DNA of 64,000 nucleotides from assembly GCA_029263295.1 (NCBI GenBank), contig JAJCXT010000029.1, positions 1 to 64,000 on the forward strand. The letters run 5' to 3'. Of this stretch, positions 9,705-17,760 are shown piece after piece (the stretch's first letter is position 1; each line of letters starts with the position of its first letter). A program made the position numbers and the translations under genes. The notes below the pieces were generated by a model that was not told the DNA's origin, ran no database searches, and saw only the letters and a list, made by a program, of their open reading frames with translations. This DNA comes from Acidobacteriota bacterium (lineage in GTDB: Bacteria > Acidobacteriota > UBA890 > WLXD01).

Positions 9705-12116
9705 GTGTTTGACGACTTTCGCTACGCCGCCCGATCCCTTTCCGCGTCACGCGGATTCCTCGCAGTCGTAGTCGTCACGCTGGCCGTTGGCATCGGGCTG
9801 AACTCCGCCATCTTCAGTGCCCTGTACGGGATCGTGCTGCGACCGCTGCCGTACGTCGCGCCGGAGCGCGTGATGACCCTGTGGGAGGCGAACCCGGAAC
9901 AGGGCCTCGATCAGGAACAGGTCTCGGGCGGCAACTTCCAGGATTGGCGCGATCAGGCGGACTCGTTCGAGTCGCTGGCCGCGTTCCGACGCGGATCGCG
10001 CGTGCTGACCGACGACGAGGTGCCCGTGCAGGTGGGTAGCGCGGTGGTCTCGCCTACCGCGTTCACGATGCTCGGCGTCGATGCCCTGCACGGTCGTGTA
10101 TTCGCGGCGGAAGAAGAGGCTGAGGAATTCGAGCACCTGGCGGTCCTGAGCCACGGCCTGTGGCAGCGGCACTATGGCAGCGACCCCGCGATCATCGACA
10201 CCGTGATTCAGCTCAGCGAGGAGTCCTACACGGTGGTGGGGGTAATGCCCCCGGGTTTCCACTTCCCTCCCGGGGAGAAGGACATCGAGGTGTGGACGCC
10301 GCTCGTGGTGTCGCCGGTGATGCTGCGGGTTCGCGCCATGCGCTTCTACGACGTGGTCGGGCGGCTCGATCCCGGGGTTAGCGAGCAGCAGGCCCACGCC
10401 GAACTGAAGGCGATCACCGATCAGATCTCGGCGACCAATCCTGAGTCCAACGAAGGTTGGACCGTCGACCTCATTCCCGCCCGCGAACAGCTTGTTGGCG
10501 GCATCGCCTCGACGCTGTGGCTGCTGTGGGCGGCGGCCGGGATCGTGCTGCTGATTGCCTGCGTCAATGTCGCAAGTCTGCTGCTGGCCCGCTCCGGCGA
10601 GCACCAGGCGGAGTACGCGGTTCGCGCGGCGCTCGGCGCGGGGAAGATCGCACTGCTGAAGCGTTCCCTGGCCGAGAGCCTGTTGCTTGCCGGCACTGGC
10701 GGCATCTGTGGGCTACTGGTCGGGTACGCCGGCGCTGGCTTGCTGCGGGCGCTGATGCCCGGCGGGATCCCGCGCGTCGATGAGATCGCTGTCGACACGA
10801 CGGTCATCATGGCAGCCGTGGGGCTATCGCTCGCGGCGGCGCTGGTCTTCGGCCTGGTGCCCGCCATACGCGCCATGACGCCGCGTCTGGGACTCGTGCT
10901 GCAGGAGAAAGGACGCGGCCACAGCGGCGGCCGTGCCTCGGCGCGAGCGCTCGATGTCTTGGTCGCCCTCGAAGTGGCGCTCGCGATCGTTCTCCTGGTC
11001 GGCGCCGGCCTGCTGATCCGCTCGTTCGGTCAACTGAGCAGTGTTGACCCTGGCTTCCGCACCGAGAGCACGGTGACCGTGGCGATCACACTGCCAGAAC
11101 CGAAGTACACCGACTCCGGTTTGCGCCGGCAGTTCTTCAACGAACTGGTCGACGTCGCCAGCACGCTCCCGGGCGTGAGGGGGGCCGGCGCCACCTCGGC
11201 GCTGCCAATGAGTTCCGTTGGCCTCGACTTCGACCTGCCGTTCCAGATTCTCGGCCAGCCGCCAATCGCCCAGTCCGACCGCCCCCGCGCCGAGTACCGC
11301 TCGGTGATCGCGGGCTACTTCGAGACCATGGGAATCCCGCTGCTGCGCGGCCGGCTCCTGGACCGTTTTGACCGCGAGCAGAACCGTCCCGTGATGGTGA
11401 TCAATGAGTCCATGGAACGCCTGTACTTCCAGGGTGCCGACGCGCTCGGGCAGGCGCTCGAGGTGCCCATGGCCGGCAATATCGAGATCGTCGGCGTGGT
11501 GGGCGATGTGCGCCACAACGGCCTCGGCGACTCCGTCAGACCTGAGATGTTCGTCTCCTACGAGCAGTTCTCACTGCGCGACATGGAGATCGTCGTCCAC
11601 ACGGACGGCGATGCGGCGCAGGTCATCGATGCGCTGCGGAGCGCGGCCGCGGAGCTGGACCCGGTGCAGCCGATTGGACGGGTCGCCAGCCTCGATCAAC
11701 TCGTCGATGAGTCCCTGGCCCAGGCGCGTTTCAACATGGCTCTGCTCACCGCGCTGGGGTTCTGCGCGCTGGTACTGGCCGCCATCGGCATCTACGGCAT
11801 CGTTTCCTACGGCGTTGTCCAGCGAACAGCCGAGATCGGCATCCGTAAGACCTTCGGCGCCGATGACGATGCCGTCCGCTACCTACTGCTATCGAAGGCA
11901 ATGCGTCTGACGCTCTCCGGCGTGGTGGTCGGCATGGTGGGCGCAGTGATCGGTGCGCGCTGGATCCGCAGCCTGCTATTCGGCATCGAACCTCTCGATC
12001 CGCTGACGCTGGCAGGCGTAACCGTTACGCTCCTGCTCGTCGCGTTCGTTTCCGCGGCGATCCCCGCGGCCCGCGCCGCACATATCGATCCGGCCATCGC
12101 GCTGCGGAGGCGCTAG
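9705..12116 (+). CDS. ADOP-type ABC permease without N-terminal prefix
   Basis: This 803-residue MacB/FtsX permease starts at a GTG and begins directly with the first membrane helix (FRYAARSLSASRGFLAVVVV, then VGIGLNSAIFSALYG). It lacks the cytoplasmic prefix of its PadR-linked relatives and has no padR gene in front. The usual order of two periplasmic MacB-like domains and two three-helix FtsX bundles is visible (CVNVASLLLARSGEHQAEYA, then IYGIVSYGVVQRTAEIGIRK), ending HIDPAIALRRR. It lies between a serine hydrolase gene and an exported protein gene with short spacers, suggesting a three-gene operon. It has no adjacent ATPase. Confidence 0.88.
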   Translation: MFDDFRYAARSLSASRGFLAVVVVTLAVGIGLNSAIFSALYGIVLRPLPYVAPERVMTLWEANPEQGLDQEQVSGGNFQDWRDQADSFESLAAFRRGSRVLTDDEVPVQVGSAVVSPTAFTMLGVDALHGRVFAAEEEAEEFEHLAVLSHGLWQRHYGSDPAIIDTVIQLSEESYTVVGVMPPGFHFPPGEKDIEVWTPLVVSPVMLRVRAMRFYDVVGRLDPGVSEQQAHAELKAITDQISATNPESNEGWTVDLIPAREQLVGGIASTLWLLWAAAGIVLLIACVNVASLLLARSGEHQAEYAVRAALGAGKIALLKRSLAESLLLAGTGGICGLLVGYAGAGLLRALMPGGIPRVDEIAVDTTVIMAAVGLSLAAALVFGLVPAIRAMTPRLGLVLQEKGRGHSGGRASARALDVLVALEVALAIVLLVGAGLLIRSFGQLSSVDPGFRTESTVTVAITLPEPKYTDSGLRRQFFNELVDVASTLPGVRGAGATSALPMSSVGLDFDLPFQILGQPPIAQSDRPRAEYRSVIAGYFETMGIPLLRGRLLDRFDREQNRPVMVINESMERLYFQGADALGQALEVPMAGNIEIVGVVGDVRHNGLGDSVRPEMFVSYEQFSLRDMEIVVHTDGDAAQVIDALRSAAAELDPVQPIGRVASLDQLVDESLAQARFNMALLTALGFCALVLAAIGIYGIVSYGVVQRTAEIGIRKTFGADDDAVRYLLLSKAMRLTLSGVVVGMVGAVIGARWIRSLLFGIEPLDPLTLAGVTVTLLLVAFVSAAIPAARAAHIDPAIALRRR

Positions 12117-12119
12117 CCA

Positions 12120-13199
12120 ATGCGAAGGACCTCCATCGTCCCGACCCTGGCGCTGCTGGCGATCAGCAGCGCGGCCGTGCCGGGTTCGCTGGCCGCCCAG
12201 GACCAAGAAGCCGCGCCTGGCTGGATTGTCGGCGCCGCGCCACATCTGGACCTGTGGTTTCACGGATTGGCCGTCGTCGGGTTCGCCGGGTCCGGCCCGA
12301 TGCCGCTGTACGACTCGGAGTACGGCGCCGTTGTGGAGCGACTCAAGCAGGAACAAGGAGTCTTCCCCACCGTGCTCGATGAGCGCGCCCGTTCGCTGGC
12401 GTCCGACTTCGCATCCCATCCCGGCTTCGAACTGGCGCACTTTCTGCCCCTGTACTTCGTCTCTGCCGACAGGCCCCGGATGTTCGACGCCCTGCAGAAG
12501 GTCGCGCGCGACGGCAACGCCAACGCGGTAACCGACTTCCGCGCGAAGTTCGGTGCCGGCGTGGTCGCCCAGGTTCTCACGGAGGCTGACCAGCGCCAGG
12601 CTCTGGCAAACTACGCGCTGGTCCTGGAGCAGGAGTGGGGCGCCTTCTACGAGGACTTCTGGAACGAACTCGCATCGAGCCGGCAAGACCTGTACCAGGA
12701 ACTGCAACTCCGCTGGGACCACGAGCTCGCTCCCCGCCTCCAGGCCTATCTGCACGCCGCGCGCCTCGACCGCGGCGCGATCGTGGTGTCGCCGGTCATC
12801 GGCGCCGAAGGCCGGATCTTCGAAGGCGATCCCCGTCAGCGCGACGACAACCTGATCGTGGTCGGCTTTCCCCTCGGATCTGACGACCTCGACGCCGTCC
12901 TCGCCAACATCGTGCGCGAGCTCAGCTTCCCACTCCTGCGCCGCGTCCCGAACAGCACCACCACGGCCGGCCGGGACCCCGCTGAGGCCGCCGCCGAAAG
13001 CAGCCTCGCCGCCGTTCGCGCCGGCGCCCTTCTGCTACAACGCTACGCCCCGGATCAGGTAGAGGCCTACCAACGAAGCTTCGTCCGCGCCCGTGAACTC
13101 GAGCCGGAATCGGGTGCCGCGCTGGTCTCCCAATTCGAGAGGACCTTCGCGATTCCCGGTGACCTCTCGAGGGCCCTCACGGCCGAGGTCAACCGCTAG
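12120..13199 (+). CDS. Exported protein of unknown function
   Basis: It starts three bases after the permease stop, with GGAGG nine bases before the ATG. A signal peptide ends near GSLAAQD. The 359-residue product is mostly helical with no recognised catalytic motif, Cys pair or repeat. Conserved-looking stretches are WIVGAAPHLDLWFHGLAVVG near the N-terminus, and GAIVVSPVIGAEGRIFEGDP with VGFPLGSDD in the second half. The second half, followed by a helical region (IVRELSFPLLRR), could be part of a degenerate peptidase-like domain, but I do not recognise it. It probably acts in the periplasm with the preceding permease. Confidence 0.7.
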   Translation: MRRTSIVPTLALLAISSAAVPGSLAAQDQEAAPGWIVGAAPHLDLWFHGLAVVGFAGSGPMPLYDSEYGAVVERLKQEQGVFPTVLDERARSLASDFASHPGFELAHFLPLYFVSADRPRMFDALQKVARDGNANAVTDFRAKFGAGVVAQVLTEADQRQALANYALVLEQEWGAFYEDFWNELASSRQDLYQELQLRWDHELAPRLQAYLHAARLDRGAIVVSPVIGAEGRIFEGDPRQRDDNLIVVGFPLGSDDLDAVLANIVRELSFPLLRRVPNSTTTAGRDPAEAAAESSLAAVRAGALLLQRYAPDQVEAYQRSFVRARELEPESGAALVSQFERTFAIPGDLSRALTAEVNR

Positions 13200-13301
13200 C
13201 CTGCCCAGGCGATCCGCGGCTCATCGACCCGCCAGCTGGTTTCGAGAACTCGGCCACCCTCCACCCGGTCGATTTCGGCGAGAAGGCGCATATACATATA
13301 G

Positions 13302-13336
13302 AGATAATGCCATACGATATTCGTATCTAGTTATCT
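13302..13336. promoter_or_regulatory. Nested perfect palindrome upstream of the DUF302-FadL-Mrp genes
   Basis: Two inverted repeats share one centre: AGATAA-N4-ATACGA-TAT-TCGTAT-N4-TTATCT. All 24 arm bases match perfectly over 35 bp. It lies in the only AT-rich patch of the 190-base gap, and its left arm overlaps a -10-like GATAAT. Perfect symmetry at two scales suggests an operator for a large dimeric or cooperatively bound regulator. The regulator is not identified. Confidence 0.6.
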
Positions 13337-13389
13337 GATTAACTACTCCCGGGCGGCTCCCGGCCACCCGGAAGGGAGGCGTAGCCACC

Positions 13390-14430
13390 ATGCTGTCCCT
13401 GCCCCCTCGCGCCTGGCGGATCCCGGCGGCAAGCCTGCTGGGGATGCTGGTCCTAGTTCTCACAACTCCCGCGATCGGAGCCGGTCTGCCCGCTCCGCAG
13501 GCGGACGGATCGTTCGGCGTTTTCGTGCGCCTGGGTGAGGCGTCTTCTGGCAGTTTTGAACAAGTTACAGCCGGCCTGCAGTCGGCGATCGAGCAGTCTG
13601 ACTGGCAGTTGCTGGCCGCCTACGACGCCGGCACTGATGAAGACTGCAGCTACCGCGCTCGCGTCTACGTGGTGCATTCGCCCGGTTACGACGACTCCGT
13701 GATGGCCAACGGCCACCTCGCCGCCTTCGCACTACCGGTCCGCGTGGCGGTCTACGAGGACGAGGGCGGAGTTCATGTCAGCGCCGTCAACGCGCCGTCG
13801 TTGACAAGGACCATCGTCTCCGAAGACGGTTTCGCCGAGCAGTCGGCGGCGGTCGTCGACTCTCTCGCCCAGATCGTCGGAAACGTCACCGGCGTCACCG
13901 CGTCGGCTGTGCAATACGGGCAGATGCGCGACGTCGGTCTGATCTCCAAGACCATGGGCATCATGGCTGGCGGTCCTTTTCCCAGCAAGGTCGAGACCAT
14001 CGTCACGGTCGACTCGGACGATGTGGCCGCGGTGGCAGATCAGCTCGTCACAGGGTTTGAAGACCTGGCCGATGACTGGAAGTGGAAGATCCGGCCTGTC
14101 TACAAACTCGACCTTTCGGCCCATGGGGTCGCGATCGTCGGCGTGACGAGCGATTCGGTTGAATCGCGGTCGTTCGGCATCGTCGGTGAAGGTCTCGAAG
14201 CCGACCGCTCGCGATACGCCTGTCCCGGCATCGCACACTCGGCGTCCTACCCGATCGAGTTGGTGCTGGTACGCGACGGCGACGAGGTGAACGTACTCAT
14301 CGTCGACACGATGTTCCGCATGAAGATGTACTTCGAGGACGCCGGCAAGGTGGCGTTCGCGATGAACATGCGCATGCCTGGTTCCATCGAGAACGAGATC
14401 CGCGACAAGGTCGAGGAGACAGTCCAGTAG
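13390..14430 (+). CDS. Periplasmic protein with two DUF302 domains
   Basis: A signal peptide (residues 1-31) is followed by two related halves. The first contains LPVRVAVYEDEGGVHVSAVN, which closely follows the DUF302 signature of a beta-strand with acidic turn and 'SAINP'. The second contains YPIELVLVRDGDEVNVLIVD and ends with a helix including PGSIENEIRDK, again DUF302-like. The function of DUF302 is not established, but such proteins are frequent in sulfur-oxidising bacteria and near thiol or sulfur metabolism genes. Its place before a FadL channel and next to the sHdr island fits that. The ATG has GGGAGG ten bases upstream, and the nested palindrome lies about 50 bases further up. Confidence 0.72.
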   Translation: MLSLPPRAWRIPAASLLGMLVLVLTTPAIGAGLPAPQADGSFGVFVRLGEASSGSFEQVTAGLQSAIEQSDWQLLAAYDAGTDEDCSYRARVYVVHSPGYDDSVMANGHLAAFALPVRVAVYEDEGGVHVSAVNAPSLTRTIVSEDGFAEQSAAVVDSLAQIVGNVTGVTASAVQYGQMRDVGLISKTMGIMAGGPFPSKVETIVTVDSDDVAAVADQLVTGFEDLADDWKWKIRPVYKLDLSAHGVAIVGVTSDSVESRSFGIVGEGLEADRSRYACPGIAHSASYPIELVLVRDGDEVNVLIVDTMFRMKMYFEDAGKVAFAMNMRMPGSIENEIRDKVEETVQ

Positions 14431-14484
14431 ATCAATCGATTCCCATCAGCCAACTAGTTTCTCTAATCAACAGGAGCCGTAACG

Positions 14485-15879
14485 ATGCGTTACCGCGTTC
14501 TACTGAGTGCCCTGTTCGTCGCCGTGTTAATAGTGGCGACCCCGAGTCAGGCACTCGCAACTGATGGACACTTCCTCCACGGCGTCGGTGCCGTCAACTC
14601 CTCCATGGGTGGAGTCGGCATGGCCAGGGCAACGGACCTGCTCGGCGCCTTCGTCGTCAATCCCGCAGGCCTGATGGCCTTCGAGGGCACCCGCATTGAT
14701 CTCGGCTTCGAGATGTTCAAGCCCGACAGGACACTGTCAAGTTCCGTCACCGTGCCGTTTGGCCCGGGGCAGACGGCGACGTTTGCCGGCGAGACCAGAA
14801 GCACGAGTGACTGGACGCCGATTCCGGCGCTCGCCTGGAGCACGCGGGTCAGCGACAACGTCGTCGTCGGCTTCGCCGGGCTTGGCATTGGTGGTTTCGG
14901 GGTGGACTACGCCGCCAGCGGCGTACAGCCCCCCGGGATTCCGGACAATCCGGTTCTGGCGCCGCGGCCGAGCGGATTCGGCCAGGTCTACAGCAACTTC
15001 CAGCTGATGAAGATGGCACCCGCGGTTGCGTTCTCGCTCGCCGAGGACAAATTGTGGATTGGAATTGCCGCCAACATCGACTGGGCTGCGCTGAGCGTTG
15101 ACCCGTTCCCCGCTGCGGCTCCGGCAGTCTCCTTCGGACCCCGTGGCCCCGAGGCCTTCTTCTCGCGCGCTACGGCAGCCGCGACGGCGTTCGGCTTTGG
15201 CTATCAGATCGGTGCGATCTACAACATCAACGACATGATCAGTGTCGGCGCCGCGTACACCAGCACGCAGAACTTCGGCGACTTCGAGTGGAACTCGATG
15301 TGGGAAAACCCCAACATCACGTCCGGCGCGCAGGCCTTTGGCACGCCGCGGACCATCGCGTTCAACCTCGACGTTCCCGCGGTACTCGGCGGTGGCGTTG
15401 CGATTCAGGCACTGCCCAATCTGTCGCTGGCCGTCGACTTCAAGCGTATCTACTACGCGAGCACCGACGGATTCAAACTCGACAACCCGCAGCAGCCCTT
15501 TAACCCTGATGGCTCGGTGGCCGGCTTCGGTTGGACAGACATCAACGTCTGGGCCCTGGGTGGCCAATACAAGGTCTCCGACAGTCTCGCCCTACGGGCC
15601 GGATACAACCACAGCGACAACCCGGTGCCGGATGCACTGTCGATGATCAACGTGGCGGCCCCGGCAATCGTTCAGAACCACATCACGCTGGGCCTCGGTT
15701 GGGCGTTCAACCGCAAGGCGGCGGTGAACCTCGGTTACTACCACGTCAGCAGCAACTCGGTCAGTGGACCGATCTACGGCCCCTTCGGTCCGATCCCGGG
15801 CTCTGATGTGACCACCGCGATGAAGGAAGATTCTGTTCTGATCAGCTTCTCCTTCGGAACTCGGGGTAGCATCTTCTAG
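14485..15879 (+). CDS. FadL/TodX-family outer-membrane channel
   Basis: The product has a signal peptide ending at ALA, and the mature N-terminus starts TDGHFLHGVGAVNSSMGGVG. It continues with FVVNPAGLMAF, the FadL hatch-domain pattern (glycine-rich stretch, then NPAGL). The remaining 400 residues alternate as beta strands, and the protein ends in a short strand SVLISFSFGTRG. FadL proteins carry hydrophobic molecules across the outer membrane by lateral diffusion. Lying between a DUF302 protein and an Mrp ATPase beside a sulfur-oxidation island, it may bring in hydrophobic or organic sulfur compounds, which is inference. AGGAG stands eight bases before the ATG, and the next gene's GTG follows the stop codon directly. 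Confidence 0.85.
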   Translation: MRYRVLLSALFVAVLIVATPSQALATDGHFLHGVGAVNSSMGGVGMARATDLLGAFVVNPAGLMAFEGTRIDLGFEMFKPDRTLSSSVTVPFGPGQTATFAGETRSTSDWTPIPALAWSTRVSDNVVVGFAGLGIGGFGVDYAASGVQPPGIPDNPVLAPRPSGFGQVYSNFQLMKMAPAVAFSLAEDKLWIGIAANIDWAALSVDPFPAAAPAVSFGPRGPEAFFSRATAAATAFGFGYQIGAIYNINDMISVGAAYTSTQNFGDFEWNSMWENPNITSGAQAFGTPRTIAFNLDVPAVLGGGVAIQALPNLSLAVDFKRIYYASTDGFKLDNPQQPFNPDGSVAGFGWTDINVWALGGQYKVSDSLALRAGYNHSDNPVPDALSMINVAAPAIVQNHITLGLGWAFNRKAAVNLGYYHVSSNSVSGPIYGPFGPIPGSDVTTAMKEDSVLISFSFGTRGSIF

Positions 15880-16698
15880 GTGGAGCCAGCACAAGCACCT
15901 GACAAGATTCAGCTACCGATAGCCAACGTCCTTGCCGTCGCCTCCGCGAAAGGGGGCGTCGGCAAGACGACGTGTGCGGTCAATCTGACGATTGCCCTGG
16001 CAGGCCTGGGGCATCGCGTTGGGCTCCTCGACGCCGACATCTACGGCCCGAATGTGCCGATGATGCTAGGAGTCGACGGGGCGCCCGACACCGACGGAAC
16101 GAGGTTGATTCCGCGCGAGGCCCATGGCGTCAAGATGATGTCGCTGGGTCTCGTTCTGCGTCCCGACCAACCGGTGGTCTGGCGCGGGCCACTGCTCCAC
16201 ACTGCGTTGCGCGAGATGCTCACCGATGTGGCCTGGGGTGCGCTCGACTACCTGCTAATCGACATGCCTCCGGGCACCGGGGACGTGCAACTGTCGCTGG
16301 CACAGTCCGTCGACATCACTGGAGCGGTGATCGTCACCACGCCGCAGGAGGTGGCGGTGGCCGACGTTCGACGCGGCCTGACGGCCTTCGGCCGGCTCGG
16401 GGTACCCCTGCTCGGGGTGATCGAGAACATGAGCGGCTTCGCGTGCCCGCACTGCGGCGGCGAGACAGACATCATGGACCGCGGCGGCGGCCGCCGGGTG
16501 GCCCACGAGCTCAAGCTGGCGTTCCTCGGGGAAGTGCCGCTCGACAAGGCGGTGCGCTCAGGCGGAGATCAGGGTGAACCGATCACCAGCGCCAATCCTG
16601 AATCCCCGATTGCGCAGGCGTTCGTCGCCATCGCAGGCGCGCTCCAGTCGACGGTGAACGCGATCAACCCACCGCCACCGGAACGCGCGGCGCAGTGA
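15880..16698 (+). CDS. mrp: Mrp/ApbC-type iron-sulfur cluster carrier ATPase
   Basis: A deviant Walker A, SAKGGVGKTT, stands near residue 22. It is followed by the Mrp signatures DADIYGPNVPMMLG, LIDMPPGTGDVQLSL and VIVTTPQEVAVADVRRG, and a C-x2-C pair (FACPHCGGETD) that bridges an Fe-S cluster in the dimer. The product is therefore a cytoplasmic carrier delivering [4Fe-4S] clusters to apoproteins. The N-terminal DUF59 domain of many long Mrp proteins is absent. The island next door encodes many Fe-S proteins (Hdr subunits, radical SAM enzymes), so local cluster supply is a reasonable role. Its 3' end overlaps the convergent radical SAM gene by 35 bases. Confidence 0.92.
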   Translation: MEPAQAPDKIQLPIANVLAVASAKGGVGKTTCAVNLTIALAGLGHRVGLLDADIYGPNVPMMLGVDGAPDTDGTRLIPREAHGVKMMSLGLVLRPDQPVVWRGPLLHTALREMLTDVAWGALDYLLIDMPPGTGDVQLSLAQSVDITGAVIVTTPQEVAVADVRRGLTAFGRLGVPLLGVIENMSGFACPHCGGETDIMDRGGGRRVAHELKLAFLGEVPLDKAVRSGGDQGEPITSANPESPIAQAFVAIAGALQSTVNAINPPPPERAAQ

Positions 16699-17758
16699 GA
16701 GTCCGACGGTGGATCTCGGGTAGCAGTTCCACGCCCTCGTCGAAGTCCACGATGCGGTTGATCACGTAGAACAGATACATCGTCGTCAGCCAGGCCGTGA
16801 ACTCCCGCTTCGAGCCGAGGTGCTGGCGCAGATTGAGCATGATCCAGGAGAAGTGCCCCCAGACGTCGAAACAGGACTCGCAGGCCCGGTCGACGCTGGT
16901 GCAGCAACGGCGCGTGGTGAGCAGGTCGGCGTTGTAGGCCACGAAGTGCCGGTTGAACGGCTTGCCGTTGGCCAGGCGCTCCCGATTGACGGGGTGATCG
17001 ACGCTCAGCGATGTGCACACCTCGTGCCCCCAGCGATCGCCGTACAGGGTGCCCGTGGAGACGACCTTGCTGACGTAATCCGACAGCAGGATGTGATCGG
17101 GATATTCCGCGATCATTCGCTGCACCTCGCGGTGAACCTCATCGAAGCCGCGCCGATGGTCCAGCTCGCCCCCCACGCCGGTGAGATCGCCGTAGAAGTT
17201 GAATAGCACGCGGTTGCCGTTCTCCACGCACTGCCTGACGACACCGGGAACCTCGTGCGCATTGCCAGGAGTGAGGGTGTAGTACCAGAACGCGCGCGGA
17301 TCATCGCGGTAGTTCTTCAGGGCGTGCGCGAAGACCTCGTCGCCGCCACGCAATCGCCGATCGGTCTCATGGTCGCCCCAGACCGCCACTCCAATCGGCA
17401 TCTGCTCGAGACCGTCGTAGGGAATTCGAAGCGTCCCGTTAGTGGCAACGCTCATCCAGAAGTTCTCGTAGATCTTGCGCAACCGGCCCAGCTCCAGCGC
17501 GGGCTCTCCCCCGACGACGGTGACGAAGTTCGTTCCGCGTGACTTCTCGCGCTCGATGAACGCGTCGAAGTTCCGCTCGTCCACCGGCGCCGCGGTTTGA
17601 TCCATCCCCTCGGCGAAGAAGTAGCAGCCCTGGCAACGCAGATTGCAGGCATGGGTCAGATCCACCGAGATCGAACGAATCGGCCCGACCGCGCGCACCT
17701 GCTCATACATCTGCGACAGGAACGGATCCGCCAGATACTCACGCAGCGGGCTCGCCAT
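16664..17758 (-). CDS. Radical SAM protein with C-terminal Cys cluster, end of lipoate operon
   Basis: The radical SAM motif CNLRCQGC (CX3CX2C, Cys38/42/45) follows a typical DLTHA strand, and VVGGEPAL is the SAM-binding GGE motif. The C-terminal region contains RRCCTSVDRACESC, which looks like ligands for an auxiliary Fe-S cluster, as in SPASM or twitch enzymes. The reaction is unknown. It is the last gene of a six-gene minus-strand operon for lipoate attachment and assembly, with only two bases to the preceding gene, so a role in modifying LbpA or another sHdr component is plausible. It does not resemble the two LipS-like proteins upstream. It overlaps the convergent mrp gene at its 3' end. 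Confidence 0.8.
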   Translation of the reverse strand: MASPLREYLADPFLSQMYEQVRAVGPIRSISVDLTHACNLRCQGCYFFAEGMDQTAAPVDERNFDAFIEREKSRGTNFVTVVGGEPALELGRLRKIYENFWMSVATNGTLRIPYDGLEQMPIGVAVWGDHETDRRLRGGDEVFAHALKNYRDDPRAFWYYTLTPGNAHEVPGVVRQCVENGNRVLFNFYGDLTGVGGELDHRRGFDEVHREVQRMIAEYPDHILLSDYVSKVVSTGTLYGDRWGHEVCTSLSVDHPVNRERLANGKPFNRHFVAYNADLLTTRRCCTSVDRACESCFDVWGHFSWIMLNLRQHLGSKREFTAWLTTMYLFYVINRIVDFDEGVELLPEIHRRTLTAPRVPVAVG

Positions 17759-17760
17759 GG

